A stretch of 64,000 nt of DNA from an uncultured Reyranella sp. Its GTDB lineage: Bacteria; Pseudomonadota; Alphaproteobacteria; Reyranellales; Reyranellaceae. A model generated the notes under the pieces. That model saw only the letters and a list, made by a program, of their open reading frames with translations. It did not search any database and had not been told where the DNA came from. The translations under genes and the position numbers were made by a program. The stretch is taken from assembly GCF_945957355.1 (NCBI RefSeq), contig NZ_CAMFKM010000002.1, positions 62,001 to 126,000 on the forward strand, given 5' to 3'. Shown here piece after piece: positions 34,994-43,382 of this stretch (position 1 is its first letter; the number at the start of each line of letters is the position of its first letter).

Positions 34994-35779
34994 CTACTCT
35001 TGTCGCTCCCAGGCCACGGGCTGGAGCACACCGTCGACCGTGATGTGGCGGAAGGTGACGCCGTAGGCCGTGTCGATCACGCCAGCGCTGAGGGCAACAT
35101 CGGGCGGACCGTCGGCGGCGACCTTGTTGTCGGCCAGCACGACGATCCTGTCGGCGAAGCGGGCTGCCAGGCCGAGATCGTGCAGCACCACGATCACGCA
35201 GGCGCCGCGGGCCGCTTCGGCACGCAGGATCGTCATGGTCTCCAGCGCATAGGCCGGGTCGAGGCTGGCGACCGGTTCGTCGGCCAGGAAGATCGGCGCT
35301 TCGGTGGCGAGCGCCCGGGCCATCATCAGGCGCGCCCGCTCGCCTTGCGACAGCGTGTCGATGGCACGGCCGGCCAGGCGCAGCCCGTCGACGCGCCCGA
35401 GCGCGCGCTGCACGGCTTCCTCATCCGGGGCCTTCATCGGCCGACTGAGATCGGCGCCGTGCGGCAGGCGGCCGAGCGCCACCAGGTCACGCGCGCGCAA
35501 CGGCCAATAGGCAGAGGCGGCTTGCGGCAGATAGGCGATGCTCCAGGCGCGGACGGCGGAACCGAGCGAAGCCAGGGGCTGGCCGCGCAATTCGACCTGC
35601 CCGGCGGCCGGCGCATCGAGACCCGCGAGATGGCGCAGCAGGGTGGTCTTGCCCGCACCGTTGGGCCCGACGATCGCGGTGACCTCACCGGCCTTGAAGG
35701 CGAGATCGATGCCGTCGAGGACCGTCGCATGGTCGCGGCGGCTCACGAGCCCGCGGACGGCAATGGCGATCTCGTTCAT
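34994..35779 (-). CDS. ABC transporter ATP-binding protein of a cobalamin/iron-complex importer (BtuD/FecE-like)
   Basis: The 261-residue ATPase energises import of a metal chelate. It has Walker A GPNGAGKTT (residues about 37-45), the Q-loop region YLPQ, the ABC signature LSQGERARLMMARAL (about 145), Walker B IFLADEP and the switch His in VVLHDLG. It overlaps the permease gene by four bases (ATGA). The cobalamin riboswitch and BtuB-like receptor at the head of the same operon suggest vitamin B12 as cargo, although sequence alone would also allow a siderophore. It is the last gene of the operon and ends before a palindromic repeat. Confidence 0.92.
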   Translation of the reverse strand: MNEIAIAVRGLVSRRDHATVLDGIDLAFKAGEVTAIVGPNGAGKTTLLRHLAGLDAPAAGQVELRGQPLASLGSAVRAWSIAYLPQAASAYWPLRARDLVALGRLPHGADLSRPMKAPDEEAVQRALGRVDGLRLAGRAIDTLSQGERARLMMARALATEAPIFLADEPVASLDPAYALETMTILRAEAARGACVIVVLHDLGLAARFADRIVVLADNKVAADGPPDVALSAGVIDTAYGVTFRHITVDGVLQPVAWERQE

Positions 35780-36732
35780 GTGGCGAGCCAGGCGGCGTGC
35801 GCCTTGCGCACCGCGCGCACCAGGAACGGCGCGCCGACCAGCGAGGTGAAGACACCAAGCTGAAGTTCGGACGCCGTCGGCAGCAGGCGCACGACGATGT
35901 CGGCGCCCAGAACCAGGGCGGCCCCGACCAGCATCGACGGGACCAGCGTGCCGCCGGGACGGAAGCCGACGCGGGCGCGGATGAGATGCGGCGCGATCAG
36001 GCCGACGAAGCCGATGACGCCTGCGACCGAGGTGGCCGCACCCACCATCAAGCCGACGCCGAGGGTGAGCCTGAGGCCGAGTGATCTCGTGTCGGCGCCG
36101 AGGCTGCGCGCCGTGTCCTCGCCCAGGGACAGGGCGTCGAGCCAGCGGCCGGCGCCCAGCACGATGACGGCGCCCAGGATCATGAAGGGCGCCGCGATGG
36201 CGAGGTAGCGCAGGTCGCGATCGACGATCGAGCCGGCCAGCCAGAGCGAAATCTCCTGGTAGGCGAAGGGATTGGGCGACAGCGCGAGCACCAGCGAGAT
36301 CAGTGCCGCGGCGATGGCGTTGACTGCCACGCCCATCAGCAGCAGCGAGACGGTTCCGGTGCCCGAGCGCACCGCGCCCATCAGCAGGGCGACGGCGATC
36401 GCGGCGCCGGCGATGCCTGCCAGCGGCAGGGCCAGCACGAAGACCGCGGCGAGACCGCTGTAGAAGGCGCACACGGCGGCAAAGCCCGCGCAGGCCGACA
36501 CGCCGATCACGCCGGGCTCGGCCAGCGGATTGCGCAGCCAGCCCTGCAGAACCGCGCCGCTAAGGCCCAGCACACTACCGATCAGCAGGCCCAGGGTCGC
36601 GCGCGGCACGCGCAGTTCCCAGACGATGGTCCAGCCGACCTCGTTACCCAGCCGCCACGGCCACCAGGCCGGACCGACCGCCAGCGACAGGAGATAGAGT
36701 GCCGCGACCAGCAGCAGGAGCCAGCGGTTCAT
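35776..36732 (-). CDS. ABC transporter permease, FecCD family (BtuC-like)
   Basis: The 318-residue inner-membrane protein has about ten hydrophobic helices and the FecCD signatures RVPRATLGLLIGSVLGLSGAVLQGWLRNPLAEPGVIGVSACAGF (about residues 42-85) and GVIGFVGLIAPHLIRARVG (about 238-256). It pairs as a dimer with the ATPase and receives the ligand from the binding protein. It overlaps both neighbours by four bases (ATGA on each side), so btuF, btuC and btuD homologues are translationally linked. The upstream cobalamin riboswitch argues for B12 transport. Confidence 0.94.
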   Translation of the reverse strand: MNRWLLLLVAALYLLSLAVGPAWWPWRLGNEVGWTIVWELRVPRATLGLLIGSVLGLSGAVLQGWLRNPLAEPGVIGVSACAGFAAVCAFYSGLAAVFVLALPLAGIAGAAIAVALLMGAVRSGTGTVSLLLMGVAVNAIAAALISLVLALSPNPFAYQEISLWLAGSIVDRDLRYLAIAAPFMILGAVIVLGAGRWLDALSLGEDTARSLGADTRSLGLRLTLGVGLMVGAATSVAGVIGFVGLIAPHLIRARVGFRPGGTLVPSMLVGAALVLGADIVVRLLPTASELQLGVFTSLVGAPFLVRAVRKAHAAWLAT

Positions 36733-37517
36733 CGCCCCGCCTCCGCGAGGCGCCGCATCGTCTCGAAATTGTCCGGTCCGGCACAGATCGAATATTTCGT
36801 TGGCACCGAGGCAAGCTTCGACTGGCCTGCCAGGGCGAGGAGAGCGTGATGGCCGACGAACTCGGTGGCGCGCGCCGGGTTGTCATTGGCGGTTCCGTCG
36901 AGCACCAGCAGATCGGGCCGGCCCGCGAGGACGGTTTCCAGCGACACGCGGCCGAAGGAGCCGATGCCGAGATCGGCGGCGAGGTTGCGATAGCCCGAGA
37001 GCCGCAGCAGCTCGTCCATCAGGCTGCCCTTCCCCGAGGTGCCGCGATTGGCCTCGAGATAGACGGCCGTGCCGCGAGGCGCGCCCGTCCAGGTGAGCAG
37101 GCGGCGCTGCTCCCGCATGCCGGCGATCAGGTTCCGGCCGACGTCTTCGCGGCCGAGCGCCGCCGCCATCTGCTCGATGACCGTCTCGGCCTCCCCGATC
37201 GAGGTGGCCCACGGCAGCTCGAGCACGCGCACCCCGGCGTCGCGCAGCAAGCGCTTCAGTCGGCCATGAGAGCCCTGGCCGAGGATCACGAGGTCGGGCC
37301 GCAGGATCAGGATCGATTCGACGGAGTCGCGCACCGGCGGGAGGGCAGCGGCGCGGTCGGCCAGCACCGAGAGGCGCGGATCCTGCGACAGGTAGCTCAC
37401 ACCGACGAGCTGATCCGGTGCCGCGAGGCGCAGCGCCATCTGGTCGAGACAGAGATTGAGCGTCACGACGCGCTGCGGTGCCTGCGCCGCCGCCGGGACA
37501 GCCGCGAGCGGCAGCAT
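36729..37517 (-). CDS. Periplasmic binding protein of the cobalamin importer (BtuF-like)
   Basis: This type III substrate-binding protein (about 262 residues from the ATG at 37517) shows the family pattern: RVVTLNLCLDQMALRLAAPDQLVGVSYLS at the start, ILILRPDLVILGQGS near residue 85, and the C-terminal lobe with LAGRPDLLVLDGTA. It would capture cobalamin in the periplasm. The start is odd. From this ATG the signal peptide (MLPLAAVPAAAQA) is very short and lacks basic residues. The frame stays open upstream (KLVRAFTCLMLPL would complete a normal signal) but has no ATG, GTG or TTG before it enters a repeat element at 37556. The true start may lie in the repeat or have been damaged by it. Confidence 0.85.
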   Translation of the reverse strand: MLPLAAVPAAAQAPQRVVTLNLCLDQMALRLAAPDQLVGVSYLSQDPRLSVLADRAAALPPVRDSVESILILRPDLVILGQGSHGRLKRLLRDAGVRVLELPWATSIGEAETVIEQMAAALGREDVGRNLIAGMREQRRLLTWTGAPRGTAVYLEANRGTSGKGSLMDELLRLSGYRNLAADLGIGSFGRVSLETVLAGRPDLLVLDGTANDNPARATEFVGHHALLALAGQSKLASVPTKYSICAGPDNFETMRRLAEAGR

Positions 37518-37555
37518 GAGGCACGTGAAGGCGCGGACAAGTTTCTGAAAGAATC

Positions 37556-37678
37556 CGTCGTCTCGACCGGAGCGCGCAGTGCGGAGTGGAGAGACCTTCT
37601 CTCTACGATTTGCCGGCTTTTGGTGGAGAGAAGGTCTCTCCGCTCCGCACCTTCGATGCTCCGGTCGAGACGACGGGG
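37556..37678. repeat. Long hairpin repeat element, full-length copy 2
   Basis: The element of about 123 bases has perfect 19-base inverted ends: CCGTCGTCTCGACCGGAGC at the left and its reverse complement at the right. An inner stem of GCGGAGTGGAGAGACCTTC against GAAGGTCTCTCCGCTCCGC has one G:T-type mismatch. The loop contains GATTTGCCGGC, also found in the copy at 7269. It lies between the nitrilase-like gene and btuF in the B12 operon, so the operon transcript must pass through it, and it abuts the 5' end of btuF. Confidence 0.87.
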
Positions 37679-37693
37679 CTTTTTCGATTGGCA

Positions 37694-38515
37694 TCATTTT
37701 ACAACGCGCCAGTTGGTGAGGTGGCGTGTAGCAGCGGTCCAATCGACGAGCGCGATACTCGGCTCGGGCGAGGCGTGGGAGAAGACGAGCGCGCCGTCGA
37801 CGGCGGCGACCGACTGGGCCGCGTCGAAGTCGAGCACGTCCTTGCCGGTGCGATTGCAGACGAGGACGGGCCGGCCGGTCGTCGCGGAGGCGCGTTCCCA
37901 TTCACCATTGGGTCCGTGATGGCCCGGCGCCCAGGCAGCCGACGACAGGAGCAGGTCGACGCCCTGGGCGGCGGTCTCGTCGACCAGGCGGGCCGAATAC
38001 AGGTCGGCGCAGACGAAGAAGCCGATGCGGCCGATACCGTCGACCGCCAGGACCGAGGGACGGTCGCCCGGCGTCGACCAGGATTCCGAACCCATCCGGA
38101 GAGCGTTCACCTTGCGGTGCCGTCCGGCCACCGATCCGTCCATCGCGAACAGGATCATGCTGTTGAACAGCGCGTCCTTCTCGGGTGCGGCTTCCGGGGT
38201 GCCGAGCACCAGCGACGCTCCGGTCTCCCGCGCGAGTCCGCCGGCCCAGGCGAACAGCGCGGGTTGCCCGCGTCCTATCCAGTCGGTGCCGACGAGGTCG
38301 CGGAAGCCGTAGCCGCTCACGGCGAGTTCCGGGGTCACGATCAGCCGGGCGCCGTTTGCCGCGGCCCGGCGCACGGCGTGCTCGAGGGCGGTTCTGTTCA
38401 TCTCGATCTCCCCGGGTCGGGGGGCGAGATGGAGCAGGGCAATCGTTGAAGTCGAGGCGGCAATCGCTGGGGTCACGGTAGCGAAAGCTAAGCCACCGGC
38501 GAAGACTTGCAGCAA
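37694..38515 (-). CDS. Exported carbon-nitrogen hydrolase (nitrilase superfamily) in the B12 operon
   Basis: The 273-residue protein keeps the nitrilase-superfamily triad: Glu63 in VTPELAVSGYG, Lys135 in RHRKVNALR and Cys169 in GFFVCADLYSARL, at normal spacing. These enzymes hydrolyse nitriles or amides. A hydrophobic N-terminus (FAGGLAFATVTPAIAAS) looks like an export signal, unusual for this mostly cytoplasmic superfamily. The annotated start is a TTG 32 bases after the btuB stop; the in-frame codons just upstream read RLRHRRNLL, so a longer arginine-rich signal from a non-standard start is possible. It lies between the BtuB-like and BtuF-like genes, under the same riboswitch. Amide hydrolysis on a corrinoid side chain or lower ligand is an idea, not shown. 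Confidence 0.85.
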   Translation of the reverse strand: MLQVFAGGLAFATVTPAIAASTSTIALLHLAPRPGEIEMNRTALEHAVRRAAANGARLIVTPELAVSGYGFRDLVGTDWIGRGQPALFAWAGGLARETGASLVLGTPEAAPEKDALFNSMILFAMDGSVAGRHRKVNALRMGSESWSTPGDRPSVLAVDGIGRIGFFVCADLYSARLVDETAAQGVDLLLSSAAWAPGHHGPNGEWERASATTGRPVLVCNRTGKDVLDFDAAQSVAAVDGALVFSHASPEPSIALVDWTAATRHLTNWRVVK

Positions 38516-38547
38516 GTTTCGCCGGTGACGCAGGCGGGTCGTGCCGG

Positions 38548-40476
38548 TCAGAACCGGGCCTTCACGCCGAAGAACGCCTGGAAGTACGGTGCCTGGTAGC
38601 CTTCCGGCTCCTCATACACCCGGTCGAGGACGTTCTCGGCGCGGGCGAAGAGCTGGACCGACGGGATGACGTCGTACTGGGCCGTGATGCGGACCAGCGT
38701 ATAGGGTGCCGGGGTCATGAGTGCGCCGGTGGTGGCGTTGATGTCGGTGCGGCTGTTGACCTGCAGCAGGCCGACGCCGAACAGGGTGTTCTCCCAGGGC
38801 CGCACCTCGGCGCGGATGTTGAAGGTATCGCCGGGGCGGCGCACCAGCGGCTGGTTGGCGTCGACGTTACGCGCGATGAGGTGCGTGTAATCGAAGTACA
38901 GATCGAACCACTTCACCGGGCTGATCTGCAGAGTCATCTCGAAGCCTTCGGTCTGGGCATTGGCGACGTTCTGCATCAGGGCGAAGGTCGGCGGCGCGCA
39001 CTGGATGAGGTTCGAGTAGGTGTTGAAGAAGTAGGTGATGCCAGCCTTCACCTTGCGGTCGAAGATTCCCTGCTCCACGCCCACCTCGTAGCCGCGCATG
39101 TACTCGGGCTGCAGGTTGGGATTGCCGCCGCAGAACGGCCCGGGACCGAACATCTCGATCAGCGCCGGTGCCTTGAAGGCCGTGCCGTACGACGCCTTGA
39201 TCTTGGTGTCCGTCGGCGCCCACAGGTAGGACGCGCCGGCCCGCCAGGTGCCGACGGTGCCGAACATGTCGTTCATGTCGACACGACCGCCGACATTCAG
39301 GTTGAAGCCCTCGAACGGGTTGAGGCGGAGCTGGCCGTAGATGCCGGTCTGGGACATCGTTCCCCAGGACTGGGTAAAGGGCGTGAAGGGGCCGATGGTG
39401 TTCGTGTACGACCATTGGCGGTCGTAGTCGATGCCGCCGATGACCTCGATCTGGTCGATGACTTTCACCAGGTTCTTGAAATCGGCCTGCAGGCGGCGCC
39501 CGTTGAACCAGCTGTCGGTGTTGAAGGGGAACGGGACCTGCGGGCTGGCATAATCGAGATCGTGCCGTGTGATCGTGCTGTAGTTGACGCCGACGACGGG
39601 CTTCCAGCGGCCGTCGAAGTACGAGCCTTCGATTTCGCCGCGCGTGTAGAACTGCGACGTGTAGGTGTTGGCGTTGGGATCTTCCTGCCCGACCTGGTCG
39701 TAATTCACCTTGGCGTCGATATAGCGGCCGTACCAGTTGAACTGGGTGTTCTCGTTGATCTCGTAGCCGAGGCGCGCCGCGAGCGTGATGTTGCGATAGG
39801 GATCGATGTCGACGAAGCCGCCGTTCGGCGTGAACCGTGCCGGCACCGGCGTATCGTTCGGGCTGAAGGTGCCGGCGACCGTCAGGTTGTAATTGAATTT
39901 ACCTTCGCTACCGCGCACGTAGGCGCCGCTGTTGCTCGTCAGCCGCGTGCCGAGTTCGGTGAAGGCGGCGCCGTTCATCGGCCCCTTGCCGGCCTTGGTG
40001 ACCATGTTGATGACGCCGCCCATCGCCTGGCTGCCGTACATCGTGCTCATGGGGCCGCGCACGACTTCGATGCGGTCGAGGTTCTCGGTGAGGAAGTTGC
40101 CGAAGTCGACAGCGCCGTTGCCGCTGGAGGGATCGCTGACGTTGACGCCGTCGATCAGCACCAGCACGTGGTTGGCATTGGAGCCGCGCACGAAGACCGA
40201 GGTTTGCGTGCCGACGCCGCCGGACTGCTGCACGGAGACGCCGGGGATGGTCTTCAGCACCTCGGCGGCATTGCGAAGCTGCCGGCGCTGCATCTCTTCC
40301 TGCATGACGACGGTGTAGCTGGCCGTGACCTTGTTCGGATCGGTCGGGAAACGATCGGCCGTCACGACCGTCGTCGGCATCATGGCGTCCGGTTCGGTTT
40401 GAGCCTGTGCCGCCAGGGGCACGACGAGAGGCGACAGAAGAGGAAGGACAGACAGAATTCGACGGATCGGCGTCAT
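38548..40476 (-). CDS. btuB: TonB-dependent outer-membrane receptor, vitamin B12 type (BtuB-like)
   Basis: The 642-residue protein is a TonB-dependent transporter: signal peptide (MTPIRRILSVLPLLSPLVVPLAAQAQ), TonB-box region near MPTTVVTADRFP, a plug domain (LRNAAEVLKTIPGVSVQQSGGVGTQTSVFVRGSNANHVLVLIDGVNVSDP, residues about 75-125) and a beta-barrel ending in the outer-membrane terminal Phe (FFGVKARF). The start at 40476 has a GGGAGA ribosome binding site. A cobalamin riboswitch about 100 bases upstream shows that it responds to B12, and btuF/btuC/btuD homologues follow, so a cobalamin or corrinoid receptor is the best call. Confidence 0.93.
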   Translation of the reverse strand: MTPIRRILSVLPLLSPLVVPLAAQAQTEPDAMMPTTVVTADRFPTDPNKVTASYTVVMQEEMQRRQLRNAAEVLKTIPGVSVQQSGGVGTQTSVFVRGSNANHVLVLIDGVNVSDPSSGNGAVDFGNFLTENLDRIEVVRGPMSTMYGSQAMGGVINMVTKAGKGPMNGAAFTELGTRLTSNSGAYVRGSEGKFNYNLTVAGTFSPNDTPVPARFTPNGGFVDIDPYRNITLAARLGYEINENTQFNWYGRYIDAKVNYDQVGQEDPNANTYTSQFYTRGEIEGSYFDGRWKPVVGVNYSTITRHDLDYASPQVPFPFNTDSWFNGRRLQADFKNLVKVIDQIEVIGGIDYDRQWSYTNTIGPFTPFTQSWGTMSQTGIYGQLRLNPFEGFNLNVGGRVDMNDMFGTVGTWRAGASYLWAPTDTKIKASYGTAFKAPALIEMFGPGPFCGGNPNLQPEYMRGYEVGVEQGIFDRKVKAGITYFFNTYSNLIQCAPPTFALMQNVANAQTEGFEMTLQISPVKWFDLYFDYTHLIARNVDANQPLVRRPGDTFNIRAEVRPWENTLFGVGLLQVNSRTDINATTGALMTPAPYTLVRITAQYDVIPSVQLFARAENVLDRVYEEPEGYQAPYFQAFFGVKARF

Positions 40477-40574
40477 CGACGGATCTCCCAAGACAGAACA
40501 CGCGTAAGGCGCGTCACCGCTCGGTTGACCGTCCCGTTGGATTGTCCCGTCCATCGGAAGAGCGACGCTATCGC

Positions 40575-40750
40575 CGGCAGGTCTTCTGGCTCGCGGGTCG
40601 TCGCTTCTGCTCGTCTTCCCAGACCTGGAGGTCCAGTGACTCTTGGGCAGTCGCTCGCCGCTTACAGCTGCGGGTACAGCTGCCGATTGGCTCCGAGGAG
40701 CGGCACGGCATTCCCTGTTAGCCTCCGGTTAAGGAGGACCGTCGATGCAC
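40575..40750 (-). promoter_or_regulatory. Cobalamin (AdoCbl) riboswitch
   Basis: Read on the minus strand, the conserved blocks occur in the right order: TAACAGGGAA, GCAGCTGTAAGCGG (core CNRCTGTAANCGG), GAGTCACTGG, CTGGGAAGAC and the B12 box AGCCAGAAGACCTGCC (40576-40591). It lies in the 5' leader of the btuB-like gene, 99 bases before the ATG. Binding of cobalamin should reduce expression of the uptake operon. A small inverted pair (ACGCG near 40500-40515) lies between riboswitch and ATG and could take part in switching. The remaining bases up to 40873 are the mnmG upstream region, where nothing else was recognised. Confidence 0.95.
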
Positions 40751-40873
40751 ACTCGTTAGGCAAGGTGACGGCCGCCGTCAAGAATTTGGCGATCCTGAGG
40801 CGTGCGACACGCGGGCCCGGCGGCGGGCACGCCAGGGCGGAGTGGACTCGACCGGCGGGGACCGGAGGCGTAA

Positions 40874-42742
40874 ATGCCGGGCATGCAGGCCTCTTCATAT
40901 GACGTGATCGTGGTCGGTGGCGGCCATGCCGGCTGTGAAGCCGCGTCCGCGTCGGCACGTCTTGGTGCACGCACCCTGCTTCTAACGCACCGCATCGAGA
41001 CGATCGGCGAGATGTCGTGCAACCCGGCGATCGGCGGATTGGGCAAGGGCCACCTCGTCCGCGAGATCGATGCGCTGGACGGGATCATGGGGCGGGCCAT
41101 CGATCGCGGCGGCATCCAGTTCCGGACGCTCAACCTGTCCAAGGGGCCGGCGGTGCGCGGGCCGCGCGCCCAGGCCGATCGCAAACTGTACCGGCAGGCG
41201 GTCCAGGCTTTGCTGGCCGAACAGGCCAATCTGGAAATTCGCGCCGAAGCGGTTGCGGATATCATTTTGGATACACGCGGTGCGTGTGCTGGCGTGGTCA
41301 CTGAGTCCGGAGTCGAGATCGGTGCCGGGCGCGTCATCCTGACGACGGGCACCTTCCTGCGCGGCCTGATCCATATGGGCGAGACCAAGATCCCGGCCGG
41401 GCGCGTGCGTGGCGACGGTGTCGAGGAGCCGTCCACGGCGCTTGCGCAGACATTGAACCGGCTGGGCTTCAAGCTCGGACGACTGAAGACCGGAACGCCG
41501 GCGCGCCTGGACGGCCGCACGATCGACTATGGTGCGCTGGAGCAGCAGGACGGCGACGACCCGCCGCGGCCGTTTTCGTACCTGACCGATCGGATTGCGA
41601 CGCCGCAGGTCCCCTGCCACATCACGACGACCACCCCCGCGACGCACGAGATCATCCGCGCCAATCTCCATCGGGCACCGATGTATTCCGGCCAGATCGA
41701 GAGTGTCGGGCCGCGCTACTGCCCCTCGATCGAGGACAAGGTCGTGCGGTTCGGCCAGCGCGATCGCCACCAGATCTTCCTGGAGCCCGAAGGGCTGGAC
41801 GATTTCACCGTCTATCCCAACGGCATCTCGACCTCGCTGCCGAAGGACGTCCAGCTCGCCATGCTCCGGACCATTCCGGGTCTGGAGCGGACAGAGATGC
41901 TGCGGCCGGGCTACGCCATCGAGTACGACCATATCGATCCGCGCGAGTTGCAGGCGACCCTGGAAACCCGGCGTGTCCCGGGCCTCTACATGGCCGGCCA
42001 GATCAATGGGACCACCGGTTACGAGGAAGCCGCCGCCCAAGGATTGATGGCGGGATTGAATGCGGTGCTGGCGAAGCCTTTCATTGTCGATCGCGCGGAT
42101 GGTTATCTCGGGGTGCTGATCGACGACCTGGTGTCGCTCGGCGTGACCGAACCCTATCGGATGTTCACCTCGCGCGCGGAGTATCGCCTCTGGCTTCGGG
42201 CGGACAACGCCGACCAGCGCCTGACACCGCGCGGCCTCGAGATCGGCTGTGTCGGGCGTGACCGGGCGGCGATGTTTCACGTGAAACATCAGGCGCTGGA
42301 CGCGGCCCGTTCCCTCGCCGCCGGCCTCAAGATCAGCCCCTCGGCCTTGGCCAAGCGCGGCATCGCCATCAACCAGGATGGCGTCGCCCGGTCGGCCCTC
42401 GATCTGCTGGCCTATCCCGAGATCGACTGGAGCCGGCTGGTCGGCCTGTGGCCCGAACTCGGAACGGTGTCGGCCGAGGTCGCCGAGCAACTCACGATCG
42501 ATTCCCGTTACGAGGGATACCTCTCCCGCCAGCGGGGCGACATTGCCGCCTACCGGCGCGACGAGGCCTTGGTCCTCCCGGCGGACCTCGACTATGGCGC
42601 CATTGGCAGTCTCTCGACGGAGGTCCGCCAGAAGCTGGAAGCCAACCGGCCATCCACCCTCGGCCAGGCGGCCCGTATTTCCGGGGTCACCCCGGCCGCC
42701 CTGGTGGCGTTGCTGAAGCATGTCCGTCGGCGGGCTGCCTAG
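40874..42742 (+). CDS. mnmG: tRNA uridine-5-carboxymethylaminomethyl modification enzyme MnmG (GidA)
   Basis: MnmG is the FAD-dependent partner of MnmE in making xm5U34 in tRNA. The 622-residue protein begins with the FAD-binding [17 protein letters not shown], has the family signatures [15 protein letters not shown] (about residue 277) and [23 protein letters not shown] (about 375), and ends with the helical tRNA/MnmE-binding domain. A perfect parS site lies inside the gene (42273-42288) and encodes MFHVKH. It heads the conserved mnmG-rsmG-parA-parB cluster near the replication origin in many bacteria. Its stop overlaps the possible first ATG of rsmG. Confidence 0.97.
   Translation: MPGMQASSYDVIVVGGGHAGCEAASASARLGARTLLLTHRIETIGEMSCNPAIGGLGKGHLVREIDALDGIMGRAIDRGGIQFRTLNLSKGPAVRGPRAQADRKLYRQAVQALLAEQANLEIRAEAVADIILDTRGACAGVVTESGVEIGAGRVILTTGTFLRGLIHMGETKIPAGRVRGDGVEEPSTALAQTLNRLGFKLGRLKTGTPARLDGRTIDYGALEQQDGDDPPRPFSYLTDRIATPQVPCHITTTTPATHEIIRANLHRAPMYSGQIESVGPRYCPSIEDKVVRFGQRDRHQIFLEPEGLDDFTVYPNGISTSLPKDVQLAMLRTIPGLERTEMLRPGYAIEYDHIDPRELQATLETRRVPGLYMAGQINGTTGYEEAAAQGLMAGLNAVLAKPFIVDRADGYLGVLIDDLVSLGVTEPYRMFTSRAEYRLWLRADNADQRLTPRGLEIGCVGRDRAAMFHVKHQALDAARSLAAGLKISPSALAKRGIAINQDGVARSALDLLAYPEIDWSRLVGLWPELGTVSAEVAEQLTIDSRYEGYLSRQRGDIAAYRRDEALVLPADLDYGAIGSLSTEVRQKLEANRPSTLGQAARISGVTPAALVALLKHVRRRAA
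42273..42288. other. parS centromere site 1
   Basis: TGTTTCACGTGAAACA is a perfect 16-base match to the bacterial consensus parS, the site loaded by ParB for chromosome segregation. It sits inside mnmG, in the frame that encodes MFHVKH, 1.9 kb from parB. Confidence 0.95.
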
Positions 42743-43382
42743 GATGGACCCCCTTCAGGATGTTTCACGTGAAACACGCCAGCGCCTCGAAATCCTCGTC
42801 GAGACGCTGGAGCGCTGGCAGAAGGCCATCAATCTGGTCGGGCGGAACACCCTGGATGGTGTCTGGAAGCGGCACATCGTCGATTCGGCCCAAGCCGTAC
42901 CGCTGATCCCTGCGGAGGCCAAAACCCTCGCCGATCTCGGCAGCGGCGGCGGCTTTCCGGGGCTGGTGATCGCCGCGATGCGGCCCGACCTCGATATCAC
43001 CATGATCGAGTCCGACGCCCGCAAAGCGGCCTTCCTGGGCGAGGCGAGCCGCAAAATGGGGTTGGCAAAGCCGCCAAAGCTGGTCATCAAGAGGATCGAG
43101 GTGGCGCCTCCGGCCAACGCCGAGGTCGTGACGGCTAGAGCGCTGGCACCGCTAGCCCAGTTGCTCGAATGGTCCGACCGCCACAGGATGGATACCACCA
43201 TTTGCCTTTTCCACAAGGGTAAGGGCTGGCAGGCCGAGGTGGACGAGGCCAAGAAGAAATGGGACTTTTCCCCGGAAGCATTTGCGAGCGTAACCGACCG
43301 TGACGCCGTCCTCCTCAGAATTGGCCCCTACACCGCCGCCGCAGATCTTCGCGATCGCCAACCAGAAGGGCGGCGTCGGTAA
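42720..43382 (+). CDS. rsmG: 16S rRNA (guanine-527-N7)-methyltransferase RsmG (GidB)
   Basis: RsmG methylates G527 of 16S rRNA using SAM. The 220-residue product has DVSRET near the N-terminus (encoded by a parS site), [25 protein letters not shown], and the SAM motif [21 protein letters not shown]. Two starts are possible: ATG 42720, overlapping the mnmG stop, and ATG 42744 ([11 protein letters not shown]), which gives a more typical N-terminus. The C-terminal tail after LLRIG, about 20 residues, overlaps the first 83 bases of parA in another frame. Confidence 0.95.
   Translation: MSVGGLPRMDPLQDVSRETRQRLEILVETLERWQKAINLVGRNTLDGVWKRHIVDSAQAVPLIPAEAKTLADLGSGGGFPGLVIAAMRPDLDITMIESDARKAAFLGEASRKMGLAKPPKLVIKRIEVAPPANAEVVTARALAPLAQLLEWSDRHRMDTTICLFHKGKGWQAEVDEAKKKWDFSPEAFASVTDRDAVLLRIGPYTAAADLRDRQPEGRRR
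42761..42776. other. parS centromere site 2
   Basis: A second perfect TGTTTCACGTGAAACA lies 488 bases after the first, within the 5' coding part of rsmG where it encodes VSRET. Clusters of parS near parAB mark the origin-proximal centromere, so this window is likely close to oriC. Confidence 0.95.

Noticed and set aside
34994..36732. Siderophore-type FecCDE transporter
   Set aside because: The permease and ATPase would fit, but the cobalamin riboswitch and BtuB-like receptor at the head of the operon make B12 the better call.
40740..40873. Possible second riboswitch or small RNA before mnmG
   Set aside because: Apart from the cobalamin riboswitch on the other strand, no conserved structure or terminator was found.
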